Origin: Anaerolineae bacterium
GTDB lineage: Bacteria > Chloroflexota > Anaerolineae > Aggregatilineales > Aggregatilineaceae
Assembly (NCBI GenBank): GCA_020848665.1
Contig: JADLHR010000158.1
Coordinates: 1 to 6,201 of the forward strand
DNA: 6,201 bases
Direction of reading: 5' to 3'
The position numbers and the translations under genes are program-made. This document shows positions 1 through 5,283 of this stretch, piece after piece. The stretch's first letter is position 1, and the number at the start of each line of letters is the position of its first letter. Under the pieces are notes generated by a model. The model was not told where the DNA came from. It worked only from the letters and a program-made list of their open reading frames with translations, and did not search any database.

Positions 1-31
1 ATCAACCGCCGAGGAATAGTACGAGGCGCCC

Positions 32-973
32 GTGAAATCGCCCGTCAAGAAACAGGCTCCGCACGCGCTGCGCTTTTATCAGCGCTGGTGGATTCTCGCC
101 AACGCAATGACCGACGGGCTGCTGTCGCACATGTGGCAGGCGATTGTGCGCTTCTCGAAGCATGGCACGCGCGAAGCGGCGGCGCTGTCCTATTACGCCA
201 CCTTCTCGCTCTTTCCGCTGCTGCTGCTGGTGATTATCGTGATCGGCACCGCGCTCGGCCCGGCGGCGGCGCGCAACCAGATCGACAGCATATTGCGCCT
301 GTTCCTGCCGGTCAATGCGGCCAATTTCCTGCAAGAGAATATTGCCCTGGCGCTGGAGCAGCGCGGCTCGTTCGGGCTGGTGGCGGGCGTTTCGCTGCTG
401 TGGTCGTCGCTGGGGTTGTTCTCCAGCCTCTCGTCGGCGCTGAGCCGTACCTTCCGCGACGAAAACCCGCGCAACACCTGGCACCAGCGCCTGGTCGGGC
501 TGGCGATGATGATCGCGCTCTCGGTGCTGCTGGTCGCGTCGCTGGCTGCGACGGTGATGTTTGTGCTGCTCGATTTCGTGTTCTTCTACCAGCGCAGCTC
601 GTGGATCTCGTTCGGCGCGTTTATCATCCCCCTCAGCCTGAGCGTCGCGATTTTCGCCTTCCTGTACCGGTTCATCCCGCGCCAGCGCGTGCGCTGGGAC
701 GCGATCTGGGTCGCGGCGTTTATCGGCGGCGGGCTGTGGGAGATGGCGAAGCGGCTCTTTACCTGGTACCTGGACAACCTGGCGTCATACAACCTGGTCT
801 ACGGCTCGGTGGCGACGATGATCGTCTTGATGTTCTGGATTTACCTGACCGGCATCATCGTGCTGCTCGGCGCGGAGATTTGCGTCTCGATCGACGACTG
901 GATGACGCGCCGCGCCGTGCACGAGCTGCGCGTGCCTTCACCCGGTCTCGGCGAGGCTGCGCCCCGGGCCTGA
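32..973 (+). CDS. YihY/virulence factor BrkB family integral membrane protein
   Basis: This encodes a 313-residue inner-membrane protein of the YihY/BrkB (UPF0761) family. Members are polytopic membrane proteins of unsettled biochemical role, despite old labels such as 'ribonuclease BN'. Family hallmarks are visible. AAALSYYATFSLFPLLLLVI (about residues 49-68) opens the first membrane segment. The YNLVYGSVATMIVLMFWIYL stretch (about 253-272) runs into GIIVLLGAEI near the end. Further hydrophobic segments lie at about 113-133, 154-185, 193-215 and 224-238. The N-terminus (1-48) is basic and the tail after 284 is hydrophilic, so both are probably cytoplasmic. The start is a GTG preceded by ACGAGG about 5 nt upstream. 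An in-frame TAG at 17-19 prevents any earlier start, so the gene is complete. It converges on the methyltransferase, with a hairpin between them. Family assignment is firm; the function is not. Confidence 0.92.
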   Translation: MKSPVKKQAPHALRFYQRWWILANAMTDGLLSHMWQAIVRFSKHGTREAAALSYYATFSLFPLLLLVIIVIGTALGPAAARNQIDSILRLFLPVNAANFLQENIALALEQRGSFGLVAGVSLLWSSLGLFSSLSSALSRTFRDENPRNTWHQRLVGLAMMIALSVLLVASLAATVMFVLLDFVFFYQRSSWISFGAFIIPLSLSVAIFAFLYRFIPRQRVRWDAIWVAAFIGGGLWEMAKRLFTWYLDNLASYNLVYGSVATMIVLMFWIYLTGIIVLLGAEICVSIDDWMTRRAVHELRVPSPGLGEAAPRA

Positions 974-1006
974 ACGCTCGCAGAGATTCAGGAAAAGAGA
1001 TGCGGC

Positions 1007-1032
1007 GGGCGCACGTCATGCGACGTGCGCCC
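1007..1032. terminator. Probable bidirectional terminator hairpin between convergent genes
   Basis: A perfect 11-bp inverted repeat (arms 1007-1017 and 1022-1032, GGGCGCACGTC against GACGTGCGCCC) encloses a 4-nt loop. It lies in the 75-bp gap between the stop codons of the YihY/BrkB gene and the methyltransferase. On the minus strand a T-rich stretch (CTCTTTTCC) follows only after 7 nt, and on the plus strand there is no clear T-tract. It may therefore work as a weak or factor-assisted terminator for both converging transcripts. A much smaller inverted repeat (CTGAT/ATCAG) lies beside it at 1036-1047. Confidence 0.65.
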
Positions 1033-1048
1033 CCTCTGATTCATCAGG

Positions 1049-1828
1049 TTAACCGGCGCGGCGCTCCAGCACGTATACCAGCCCTTCCTGGGCCGGGTCG
1101 TATGGCTCGTCCGCGCAGGTATTGAAGCGCCCGCGAACTACCAGGCCCGCCTGCTCGAACAGCGCCTCCATCTGGCAGTGCGACGGCCACCACGTCTGCC
1201 GCCAGAACTCCTCACGGGCGTGGCCGGGGCCAAAGACCACCATCTGCATTTCGGCGATGCGCCGCCGCGCGTCGAACCGCTGGCGGTAGATCGCCGCGCC
1301 GCCGCTCCACTCGTCCCAGTGCTGCGAGCGTCCCGGCAGCTCTGGCCGCCAGTCGTCCGTCCCGAACAGCAGCCGCCCGCCAGGCCGGAGCAGCCCCGCC
1401 AGCCGCGTCAGCGCGTTCAGCGTTTCGTGGCGGTCGGCGAACCAGGTGATCAGGTTGCCGCAGAACTGCGCGACGGCGTCGAACGGGCCGCGCAGCGGCA
1501 GATGCGCGACATCCGCCTCAACCCAGTTGGCGTGCAGGCCGCGTCGCCGTGCGTGGTAGCGCGCCAGCGTCAGCAGCTCGTGAGAAAGGTCCAGCCCGGT
1601 GACGTTCAATTTGTAAGACGCCAGCTCCAGGCTGTGGCGTCCCCAGCCGCACGCCAGGTCGAGCACCCGGTCACCCGGGCGCAGACCAAGCTGCGCGACG
1701 GCGAACTGGACTTCAGTTTCAGTGTTGTGTGCCCATGCGCCTGGTGTTTCGCCCCGGAGCATCCGACGGACATAGGATGCCGCCTGATGACGGACCCAGA
1801 CCTGGTTGTCAAGCGTGAGTGTATTCAC
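1049..1828 (-). CDS. Class I SAM-dependent methyltransferase, third gene of the ABC operon
   Basis: This 259-residue protein has a Rossmann-type methyltransferase core. Motif I is VLDLACGWGRHS (residues 55-66). The acidic residue at the end of strand 2 is D80 in VTGLDLS. The motif II region is WVEADVAHLPL (102-112), followed by PFDAVAQFCGNLI (115-127) at strand 4 and LLRPGGRLLFG (146-156). The glycine-rich loop and D80 should bind S-adenosylmethionine. The acceptor substrate cannot be read from the sequence. There is no N/D-P-P-Y/F motif of the DNA or rRNA adenine methylases, so an Erm-type activity is unlikely and a small-molecule substrate is more plausible. The start is a GTG with only a weak site (GGGGAAAG, about 10 nt upstream). 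It lies 40 nt after the permease stop with no terminator visible in the gap, so it is probably co-transcribed with the ABC transporter. Confidence 0.87.
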   Translation of the reverse strand: MNTLTLDNQVWVRHQAASYVRRMLRGETPGAWAHNTETEVQFAVAQLGLRPGDRVLDLACGWGRHSLELASYKLNVTGLDLSHELLTLARYHARRRGLHANWVEADVAHLPLRGPFDAVAQFCGNLITWFADRHETLNALTRLAGLLRPGGRLLFGTDDWRPELPGRSQHWDEWSGGAAIYRQRFDARRRIAEMQMVVFGPGHAREEFWRQTWWPSHCQMEALFEQAGLVVRGRFNTCADEPYDPAQEGLVYVLERRAG

Positions 1829-1868
1829 GGTCAGACACTTTCCCCAGGCGCGACGGGCAGGCTGCGGA

Positions 1869-2699
1869 TTATCCGTTCCGCTTCAGCTTGCCCGTACGCT
1901 TGGTATACCGCTCCGCGCGCTGGAACAGATGGATGCCCAGCGGGAGCATCACTACCCCCATCAACAGTAGGGGCCACACGTAGCTCCACAGAGACTGATC
2001 GGACGTGCCGGGCAGCAGCGCGGCGCGCATCCCGGCCAGCACATACGTCGCCGGCGAGAACTTCGAGATGAACTGCAGCCATTCCGGCAGCACGCTCACC
2101 GGGTAGTAGACGCCTGAGACCAGCAGAAACAGCGCCTGCACGATGTTGGTCATCTGGGCGCCGCGCTCCGGGTAGAGCAGCGGCAGGATCGAGGCAACCA
2201 CCCCGATACCGACAAACGACAGGCTTCCCGCCAGCAGGATCACCAGCGCACCCAGCAGGTCGGCGTCGCTCAGGTCCAGATTGAAGAAGCTTGAGACCAC
2301 CAGACCGATCGTTGTGGTAAAGAGCAGGATGTACACCACGGCGAAGGCCGCCTGGCCGAAAATCTGGTTGTAGCGGCGCACCGGCGCCATGAGGGTGTAC
2401 TCGATCGTACCCTCCCAGCGCTCCCAGGCGATCATCTCGCTGATGACGTTGAATGTGCCCGACAGAAAATGCCAGACGAGCGTACCGATCAGCAGATAGG
2501 TGATCAGGAAGTTAGTGTTGATGCCGTCCTGCCCGGTGATCACACCCGCGCCCGCGCCGATGAACGTCACCGACAGCGCGTTAGCGATGGAGTACGCGAG
2601 CCAGACCACTTCCCAACCCCAGTAGCGTTTGACGAGATTGAAGTTGCGCGCCATAAACGCATACGACTGGCGCATCTCGATTTGCATACCTTTGATCAT
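1869..2699 (-). CDS. ABC-2 type transporter permease
   Basis: This 276-residue membrane subunit belongs to an ABC-2 (DrrB-like) exporter. About six hydrophobic segments are visible, at roughly 31-53, 63-85, 115-138, 148-175, 185-203 and 238-258. Between the second and third lies the conserved cytoplasmic stretch WEGTIEYTLMAPV (94-106), expected at the ATPase contact. SGVYYPVSVLP (195-205) is the usual SGxYYPxxxLP signature of the family. It would form the transmembrane path as a dimer with the ATPase encoded just upstream. The ATG has a strong site (GGGGAGGGA, 5 nt away) that begins directly after the TGA of the ATPase gene. With a 14-nt gap, translation of the two genes is probably coupled. 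The C-terminus is strongly basic (KRTGKLKRNG). Substrate is unknown: drugs, lipids or glycans are all exported by this family. Confidence 0.94.
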   Translation of the reverse strand: MIKGMQIEMRQSYAFMARNFNLVKRYWGWEVVWLAYSIANALSVTFIGAGAGVITGQDGINTNFLITYLLIGTLVWHFLSGTFNVISEMIAWERWEGTIEYTLMAPVRRYNQIFGQAAFAVVYILLFTTTIGLVVSSFFNLDLSDADLLGALVILLAGSLSFVGIGVVASILPLLYPERGAQMTNIVQALFLLVSGVYYPVSVLPEWLQFISKFSPATYVLAGMRAALLPGTSDQSLWSYVWPLLLMGVVMLPLGIHLFQRAERYTKRTGKLKRNG

Positions 2700-2713
2700 C
2701 GTTGTCCCTCCCC

Positions 2714-3724
2714 TCAGCCGGCCAGGATTGGCTCAGGCTGGAAGTCTTCCACGTCGTCTTTCTCGACCAGCTCCTTGCCGGTGAGCTGCATGAAGACATC
2801 TTCCAGCGTTGGCTCGTGGCCGTTGCGCCGAACACTCCGCTTCAGGTTTTTCGGCGTGTCGAGCGCCACAATTTTCCCGTCGTCGAGGATCGCGATGCGG
2901 TCGCAGAGCGCGTCGGCCTCGTTCATGTCATGCGTTGTAATCAGGATCGTCGCGTCGTGCACGTTGCGCAACTCGTTGACGAACGCCTGAACTTCGAGCT
3001 TCGAGCGCGGGTCCAGCCCGGTTGTCGGCTCGTCGAGCAGCAGCACGACCGGCTGCGTCAGGAAGGCGCGTGCGATGGCGACCTTCTGCTGCATTCCCCG
3101 GCTCATGTCTTCCATCGGCGCGTTGTAGCTGCTGTCCTTCAGGCCCAGCCGTTTGAGAATCGCGCGCGCCTTGCGGTCAGCTTCCTTGCCGGAGACGCCG
3201 TACAGCCGCGCCCCGTAGAGCAGGTTCTCGCGTGGGCTGAGCTTCTTGAAGAACGCCGCCTCGACCGAGACGCGGTTGATCAGCCGCTTTACCTGCATTT
3301 CTTCCTTAACCACGTCCAGCCCGAAGACCCGGATGTGCCCTTCGTCTGGCACCAGCAGCGTCGAGAGCAGGCGGATCAGGGTCGATTTGCCAGAACCGTT
3401 CGGTCCCAGCACACCGAAGATCTCGCGCCGCTCGACCGTGAACGACACGTTATCAACTGCTGTCACCAGCTCTTTGCCGCGCCGCGCCTTGCGGGCGGCT
3501 CCGTGCGCGCCGGAACCGGCGCTGCCGTTCGTATCATCGGCGACGCCGTTCTGGCCGTTCTGCTTGCGCAGCGCGGACCACACCCGCCGCCAGATCGGAT
3601 CGGACGCGGCATTGAAACGCTTGTAGACACGATCGACCACCAGGGCCGGCTCGTGCGGCGAAATCCGCGCCAGAGTTGCCGTCGTTCGCTTGTTATCGAT
3701 TTTCTGGTTTACTTGCGTCGTCAT
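2714..3724 (-). CDS. ABC transporter ATP-binding protein (DrrA/NatA-like exporter ATPase)
   Basis: This 336-residue nucleotide-binding subunit drives the permease encoded directly downstream. Motifs in order are Walker A GPNGSGKST (107-115), an ABC signature of the relaxed form MSRGMQQ (207-213), Walker B VVLLLDEP (226-233), D-loop GLDP (236-239) and H-loop TTHD (263-266, His265). The C-terminal region with HEPTLEDVFMQLTGKEL (303-319) is typical of exporter ATPases paired with ABC-2 permeases. Two oddities stand out. The Q-loop position reads RVSVEAAFFKKLSPRENL, with Glu155 where Gln is usual. A low-complexity hydrophilic linker (about 45-85, rich in Gly, Asn, Ala and Arg) separates the first strand from the rest of the ATPase core. 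The ATG has AGAGGAA upstream. The gene lies behind a leader ORF and two terminators, and I see no promoter between the second terminator and this start. Confidence 0.97.
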   Translation of the reverse strand: MTTQVNQKIDNKRTTATLARISPHEPALVVDRVYKRFNAASDPIWRRVWSALRKQNGQNGVADDTNGSAGSGAHGAARKARRGKELVTAVDNVSFTVERREIFGVLGPNGSGKSTLIRLLSTLLVPDEGHIRVFGLDVVKEEMQVKRLINRVSVEAAFFKKLSPRENLLYGARLYGVSGKEADRKARAILKRLGLKDSSYNAPMEDMSRGMQQKVAIARAFLTQPVVLLLDEPTTGLDPRSKLEVQAFVNELRNVHDATILITTHDMNEADALCDRIAILDDGKIVALDTPKNLKRSVRRNGHEPTLEDVFMQLTGKELVEKDDVEDFQPEPILAG

Positions 3725-3789
3725 CGTTCAATTCCTCTGTTCCGATTCCACTCCACCGGGTCTTTTTGCGGTCTTTCGTAGCGCGCCAC

Positions 3790-3821
3790 AAAAAAGCCGC
3801 GAGCTTGGGTGCTCACGGCTT
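3790..3821 (-). terminator. Intrinsic terminator T2 in the leader of the ABC operon
   Basis: Read on the minus strand, AAGCCGTGAGC (3821-3811) pairs with GCTCGCGGCTT (3804-3794). This gives an 11-bp stem containing one U-G pair and a 6-nt loop (ACCCAA). The T run continues to 3790, so six T residues end the structure. It is a textbook intrinsic terminator placed 66 nt before the ATPase ATG and in the same orientation, so transcripts must read through it to express the operon. Its 3' arm and T-tract are identical to those of T1 upstream. Confidence 0.9.
3791..3804. repeat. 14-bp direct repeat, copy 2 (3' arm of T2)
   Basis: The plus-strand sequence AAAAAGCCGCGAGC occurs here and again at 3856-3869, 65 bp apart. 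Each copy forms the 3' arm and T-tract of one of the two leader terminators. The 5' arms differ at two positions, each keeping one wobble pair, and the loops differ too. That pattern suggests a duplicated terminator or selection to keep the 3' arms alike. Confidence 0.85.
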
Positions 3822-3852
3822 CTGGTGTGCGGACTCCGGGTTGGAGGGCCGC

Positions 3853-3884
3853 AATAAAAAGCCGCGAGCATCGCGCCCGCGGCT
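3853..3884 (-). terminator. Intrinsic terminator T1 in the leader of the ABC operon
   Basis: On the minus strand AGCCGCGGGC (3884-3875) pairs with GCTCGCGGCT (3869-3860). This gives a 10-bp, nearly all G-C stem with one G-U pair and a 5-nt loop, followed by TTTTATT. It begins 23 nt after the stop codon of the leader ORF and lies upstream of T2. The position is the classic one for an attenuator: close behind a short ORF, in front of the structural genes. Confidence 0.9.
3856..3869. repeat. 14-bp direct repeat, copy 1 (3' arm of T1)
   Basis: This is the partner of the identical 14-mer at 3791-3804. The core TCGCGGC, read on the minus strand, occurs a third time inside the leader ORF at 3965-3959. 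The 5' arm of either terminator could therefore pair with three different partners. Confidence 0.85.
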
Positions 3885-3907
3885 GGGATCATCTCAGGAG
3901 AGACCGC

Positions 3908-4006
3908 CTACCAGCGAACAGGCGCAATACGACAAGGCATCACCGCAACGCCATCGGCGCCGCGACGAACGCGGATGCTGTTGAGCAGTGTGGTGATCTT
4001 GAACAT
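3908..4006 (-). CDS. Leader peptide, 32 residues, upstream of the ABC exporter operon
   Basis: This short ORF begins with ATG and encodes a 32-residue basic peptide starting MFKITTLLN. It contains I11-R12-V13-R14-R15 and ends CRIAPVRW before TAG. I do not recognise a homologue. Three things support translation: a near-perfect Shine-Dalgarno AGAAAGGAG (4026-4018) ending 11 nt before the ATG, a promoter placing the likely RNA start about 26 nt upstream, and two intrinsic terminators immediately after it. The Arg-x-Arg at 12-14 matches the '+x+' motif at which macrolide- or ketolide-bound ribosomes stall in known resistance leader peptides. That family knowledge is suggestive, not proof. No run of a single amino acid points to an amino-acid-sensing attenuator. 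The alternative is a small standalone protein gene ended by T1. Confidence 0.6.
   Translation of the reverse strand: MFKITTLLNSIRVRRGADGVAVMPCRIAPVRW
3960..3974 (-). other. Small hairpin in leader codons 11-16, possible switch element
   Basis: On the minus strand CCGCG (3974-3970) pairs with CGCGG (3964-3960) around a 5-nt UUCGU loop, inside the leader ORF. The overlapping segment UCGCGGC (3965-3959) equals the core of both terminator 3' arms. It could pair with the 5' arm of T1 or T2 (7 pairs, one wobble in each case). A ribosome paused just upstream could open this hairpin and free the segment to act as an antiterminator. This is inferred from complementarity only, and the stem is short. 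Confidence 0.3.
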
Positions 4007-4017
4007 TGCGCTGTTCA

Positions 4018-4026
4018 CTCCTTTCT
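4018..4026 (-). promoter_or_regulatory. Strong Shine-Dalgarno site of the leader ORF
   Basis: AGAAAGGAG on the minus strand is nearly perfectly complementary to the 16S rRNA 3' end. It is stronger than the site of any other gene in the window except the permease. It decides the start of the 32-codon leader ORF. A GTG that overlaps the end of this site, in the same frame, is too close to be used. Confidence 0.7.
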
Positions 4027-4039
4027 TAGGCTAGTCGGC

Positions 4040-4069
4040 AGTATATCATGCCCTGAAAAGCCTTGTCAA
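4040..4069 (-). promoter_or_regulatory. Sigma70-type promoter of the leader and ABC operon
   Basis: On the minus strand a perfect -35 TTGACA (4069-4064) is followed, after 18 nt, by a -10 TATACT (4045-4040). TG one base upstream of the -10 makes an extended -10 element. The likely start of transcription is near 4033, giving a leader of about 310 nt before the ATPase ATG. This is the best promoter match in the window. A strong promoter followed by two terminators is what attenuation requires. It lies 77 nt past the stop codon of the upstream P1-family gene. Confidence 0.78.
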
Positions 4070-4146
4070 GAGGCCAACAGAGGCGAGTTTATGAAGGCGG
4101 TAAAGATTTTATTACAGGAATCGTGGCTCGCTGCAAGGCAGCCCCC

Positions 4147-5142
4147 TCAGCCTTCGGGCGCGGGCGAGCCGGGCAGCCCCGGCGCCGACCAGGCTCGCAG
4201 CCCTGCCAGCGGCGTCGCGGCCCGAACCGCCCGCCGAATCGCCTGACTGGCCGCTTCGGCGGCGAAAGCGCCGATCACGCTGACGTTGGCGCGGCCCGCC
4301 GTCCCAGTTGCCAGCGCGAAAATCGTGTCGCCGTCGTGGAGCGTGTGCGCGGGCTGCACCGCGCGCGCCAGCCCGTCGTGCGCCATCTGCGCGACCTTGT
4401 TGGCTTCCTCTTTGGTCAGCAGCGCATTGGTCGCTACCACGCCGATCACCGTGTTCGAGACTCCCCCCGGCAGCGCCAGCCTCACCGCGCCGTGCAGCAG
4501 GTTCAGCGCGCCGAAGAACCCTTCTCCGTCGGGCGGCTGGCGCACCCCGGCCAGAATCGCGCCATCCTCACCGATCACATCGCCCGCTGCGTTGACAACC
4601 ATCAGCGCGCCGACCCGCAGCCCCTCACCCAGGTCGATCAGCGCGCTGCCGACGCCGGACTTGGTCGCCAGCAGCGGCCCCATCAGCATCCCAACCCGCG
4701 CACCTGCCCCCGCGCCGGCGCAGCCTTCCGCGACGGGATCGGCGCTGGCAGCCTGCGCTGCGCGATAACCCATCGCCGCATCAGGGCGAAGCTGCGCGCT
4801 GCCCACGTCCAGGTCGAAGATGATCGCCGCCGGGACAATCGGCACCTTCGCCGCCGGGGTTTCAAACCCGACGCCCTGTTCTTCCAGCCAGCGCATCACG
4901 CCGCCCGCCGCGTCCAGCCCGTAGGCGCTGCCGCCTGCCAGCAGCACGGCGTGCACGTGCTGGACCAGGTGCATCGGGCGCAGCAGGTCCGTCTCGCGCG
5001 TGCCCGGCGCGCCGCCGCGCTGATCCACGCCGCCGACGGTGTTCGGCGGGCACAGAATCACGGTGCAGCCGGTCGGACCCTCCAGGTTGTGCGCGTGCCC
5101 GACCCGGATGCCGTCAATCGCGGTCAGCGTGCTATTCGCCAT
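4147..5142 (-). CDS. P1 family (S58, DmpA/NylC-like) self-processing aminopeptidase or amidohydrolase
   Basis: This 331-residue protein belongs to the DmpA/BapA/NylC group of N-terminal-nucleophile hydrolases. They cut themselves into alpha and beta chains and hydrolyse amide bonds in small peptides, beta-peptides or nylon-type oligomers. Family signatures are clear: TAIDGIRVGH (7-16), GCTVILCP (25-32), DLLRP (52-56), LLAGGSAYGLDAAGGVMRWL (67-86), ARVGMLMGP (148-156) and VVATNALLTKEEANKVAQMA (235-254), followed by PAHTLHDGDTIFALATG (264-280). Aligning from memory with NylC and DmpA, the cleavage site should be Asn230-Thr231 in GVSNTVIGVVATNA. Thr231 would then be the nucleophile of an approximately 101-residue beta chain. 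No signal peptide is seen, so it is probably cytoplasmic. The ATG has GAAAGGCGG upstream. It is transcribed away from coaX. The natural substrate cannot be deduced. Confidence 0.95.
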   Translation of the reverse strand: MANSTLTAIDGIRVGHAHNLEGPTGCTVILCPPNTVGGVDQRGGAPGTRETDLLRPMHLVQHVHAVLLAGGSAYGLDAAGGVMRWLEEQGVGFETPAAKVPIVPAAIIFDLDVGSAQLRPDAAMGYRAAQAASADPVAEGCAGAGAGARVGMLMGPLLATKSGVGSALIDLGEGLRVGALMVVNAAGDVIGEDGAILAGVRQPPDGEGFFGALNLLHGAVRLALPGGVSNTVIGVVATNALLTKEEANKVAQMAHDGLARAVQPAHTLHDGDTIFALATGTAGRANVSVIGAFAAEAASQAIRRAVRAATPLAGLRAWSAPGLPGSPAPEG

Positions 5143-5283
5143 CGAGCGCCGCCTTTCAGAAGGGGTGAGATCAGCGAGCAGACGGTCTGCCGCGCCGCTC
5201 CACTTTTCGCGTCTGAGCGCGAACCGTCCCTATAATGGTATCCGCGAACTGGAAAAAGGCAGAAGTTCGGAGGGAACGCGCGT
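5143..5283. promoter_or_regulatory. Divergent intergenic region between the P1-family hydrolase and coaX
   Basis: This 141-bp gap must hold the 5' control signals of both genes. It contains a TATAAT for coaX and two perfect short inverted repeats: GCAGAC-G-GTCTGC (5178-5190) and TTCGCG-N6-CGCGAA (5206-5223). I could not find a convincing minus-strand promoter for the hydrolase. The T-rich segment around 5249-5255 with a TACCAT further on is only a weak candidate. Confidence 0.5.
5231..5236 (+). promoter_or_regulatory. -10 box of the likely coaX promoter
   Basis: A consensus TATAAT lies 47 nt before the coaX ATG, which would give a 5' UTR of about 40 nt. No recognisable -35 hexamer is found at the proper distance. 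The region where it would lie (about 5208-5213) is inside the inverted repeat TTCGCG-N6-CGCGAA. The promoter may thus depend on an activator or simply be weak. Confidence 0.5.

Larger units (their letters stand above)
3725..4146. other. Intergenic region between the P1-family gene and the ABC operon, holding the leader
   Basis: This 422-bp stretch has no long gene. From right to left on the minus strand it holds a weak 5-bp hairpin without a T-tract (4142-4130), the promoter, the leader ORF, T1, a short spacer with a small CTCC/GGAG hairpin (3847-3835), T2, and about 65 nt carrying the ribosome-binding site of the ATPase gene. I find no second promoter between T2 and the ATPase start. On the plus strand nothing convincing is seen. 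Confidence 0.7.

Noticed and set aside
1..19. Possible end of an upstream plus-strand gene (frame closing with TAG at 17-19)
   Set aside because: Only five codons are visible. It could be the tail of a neighbour, but 19 bases cannot support a call.
88..1125. 345-codon plus-strand frame overlapping the YihY/BrkB gene
   Set aside because: The product is Arg/Ala/Asp-rich without recognisable motifs, while the overlapping frame shows clear family motifs and membrane segments.
2702..3781. 359-codon plus-strand frame opposite the ATPase gene
   Set aside because: The minus strand carries all ABC ATPase motifs. The plus-strand product is an antisense artefact of high G+C.
3884..3920. Resemblance of the minus-strand UGGUAGGCGG near the leader stop codon to a T-box sequence
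   Set aside because: A T-box needs UGGNACCGCG, and the ACC part is absent. There are only about 120 nt between the likely RNA start and this point, too little for Stem I with a specifier loop, and the space is taken by a translated-looking ORF.
4130..4142. Hairpin GCTGC-AAG-GCAGC after the P1-family gene as its terminator
   Set aside because: The stem is only 5 bp with a 3-nt loop and no T-tract on the minus strand. Transcripts of that gene may instead run on to T1 and T2.
4091..4246. Plus-strand ATG at 4091 as a small gene in the intergenic region
   Set aside because: It has no convincing ribosome-binding site and most of the frame lies antisense inside the hydrolase gene.
4063..5235. Long plus-strand open frame of 390 codons opposite the P1-family hydrolase
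   Set aside because: Its translation is Arg/Pro/His-rich low-complexity sequence with no domain. It is the antisense shadow of a well-supported G+C-rich gene, and it would also run antisense across the promoter.
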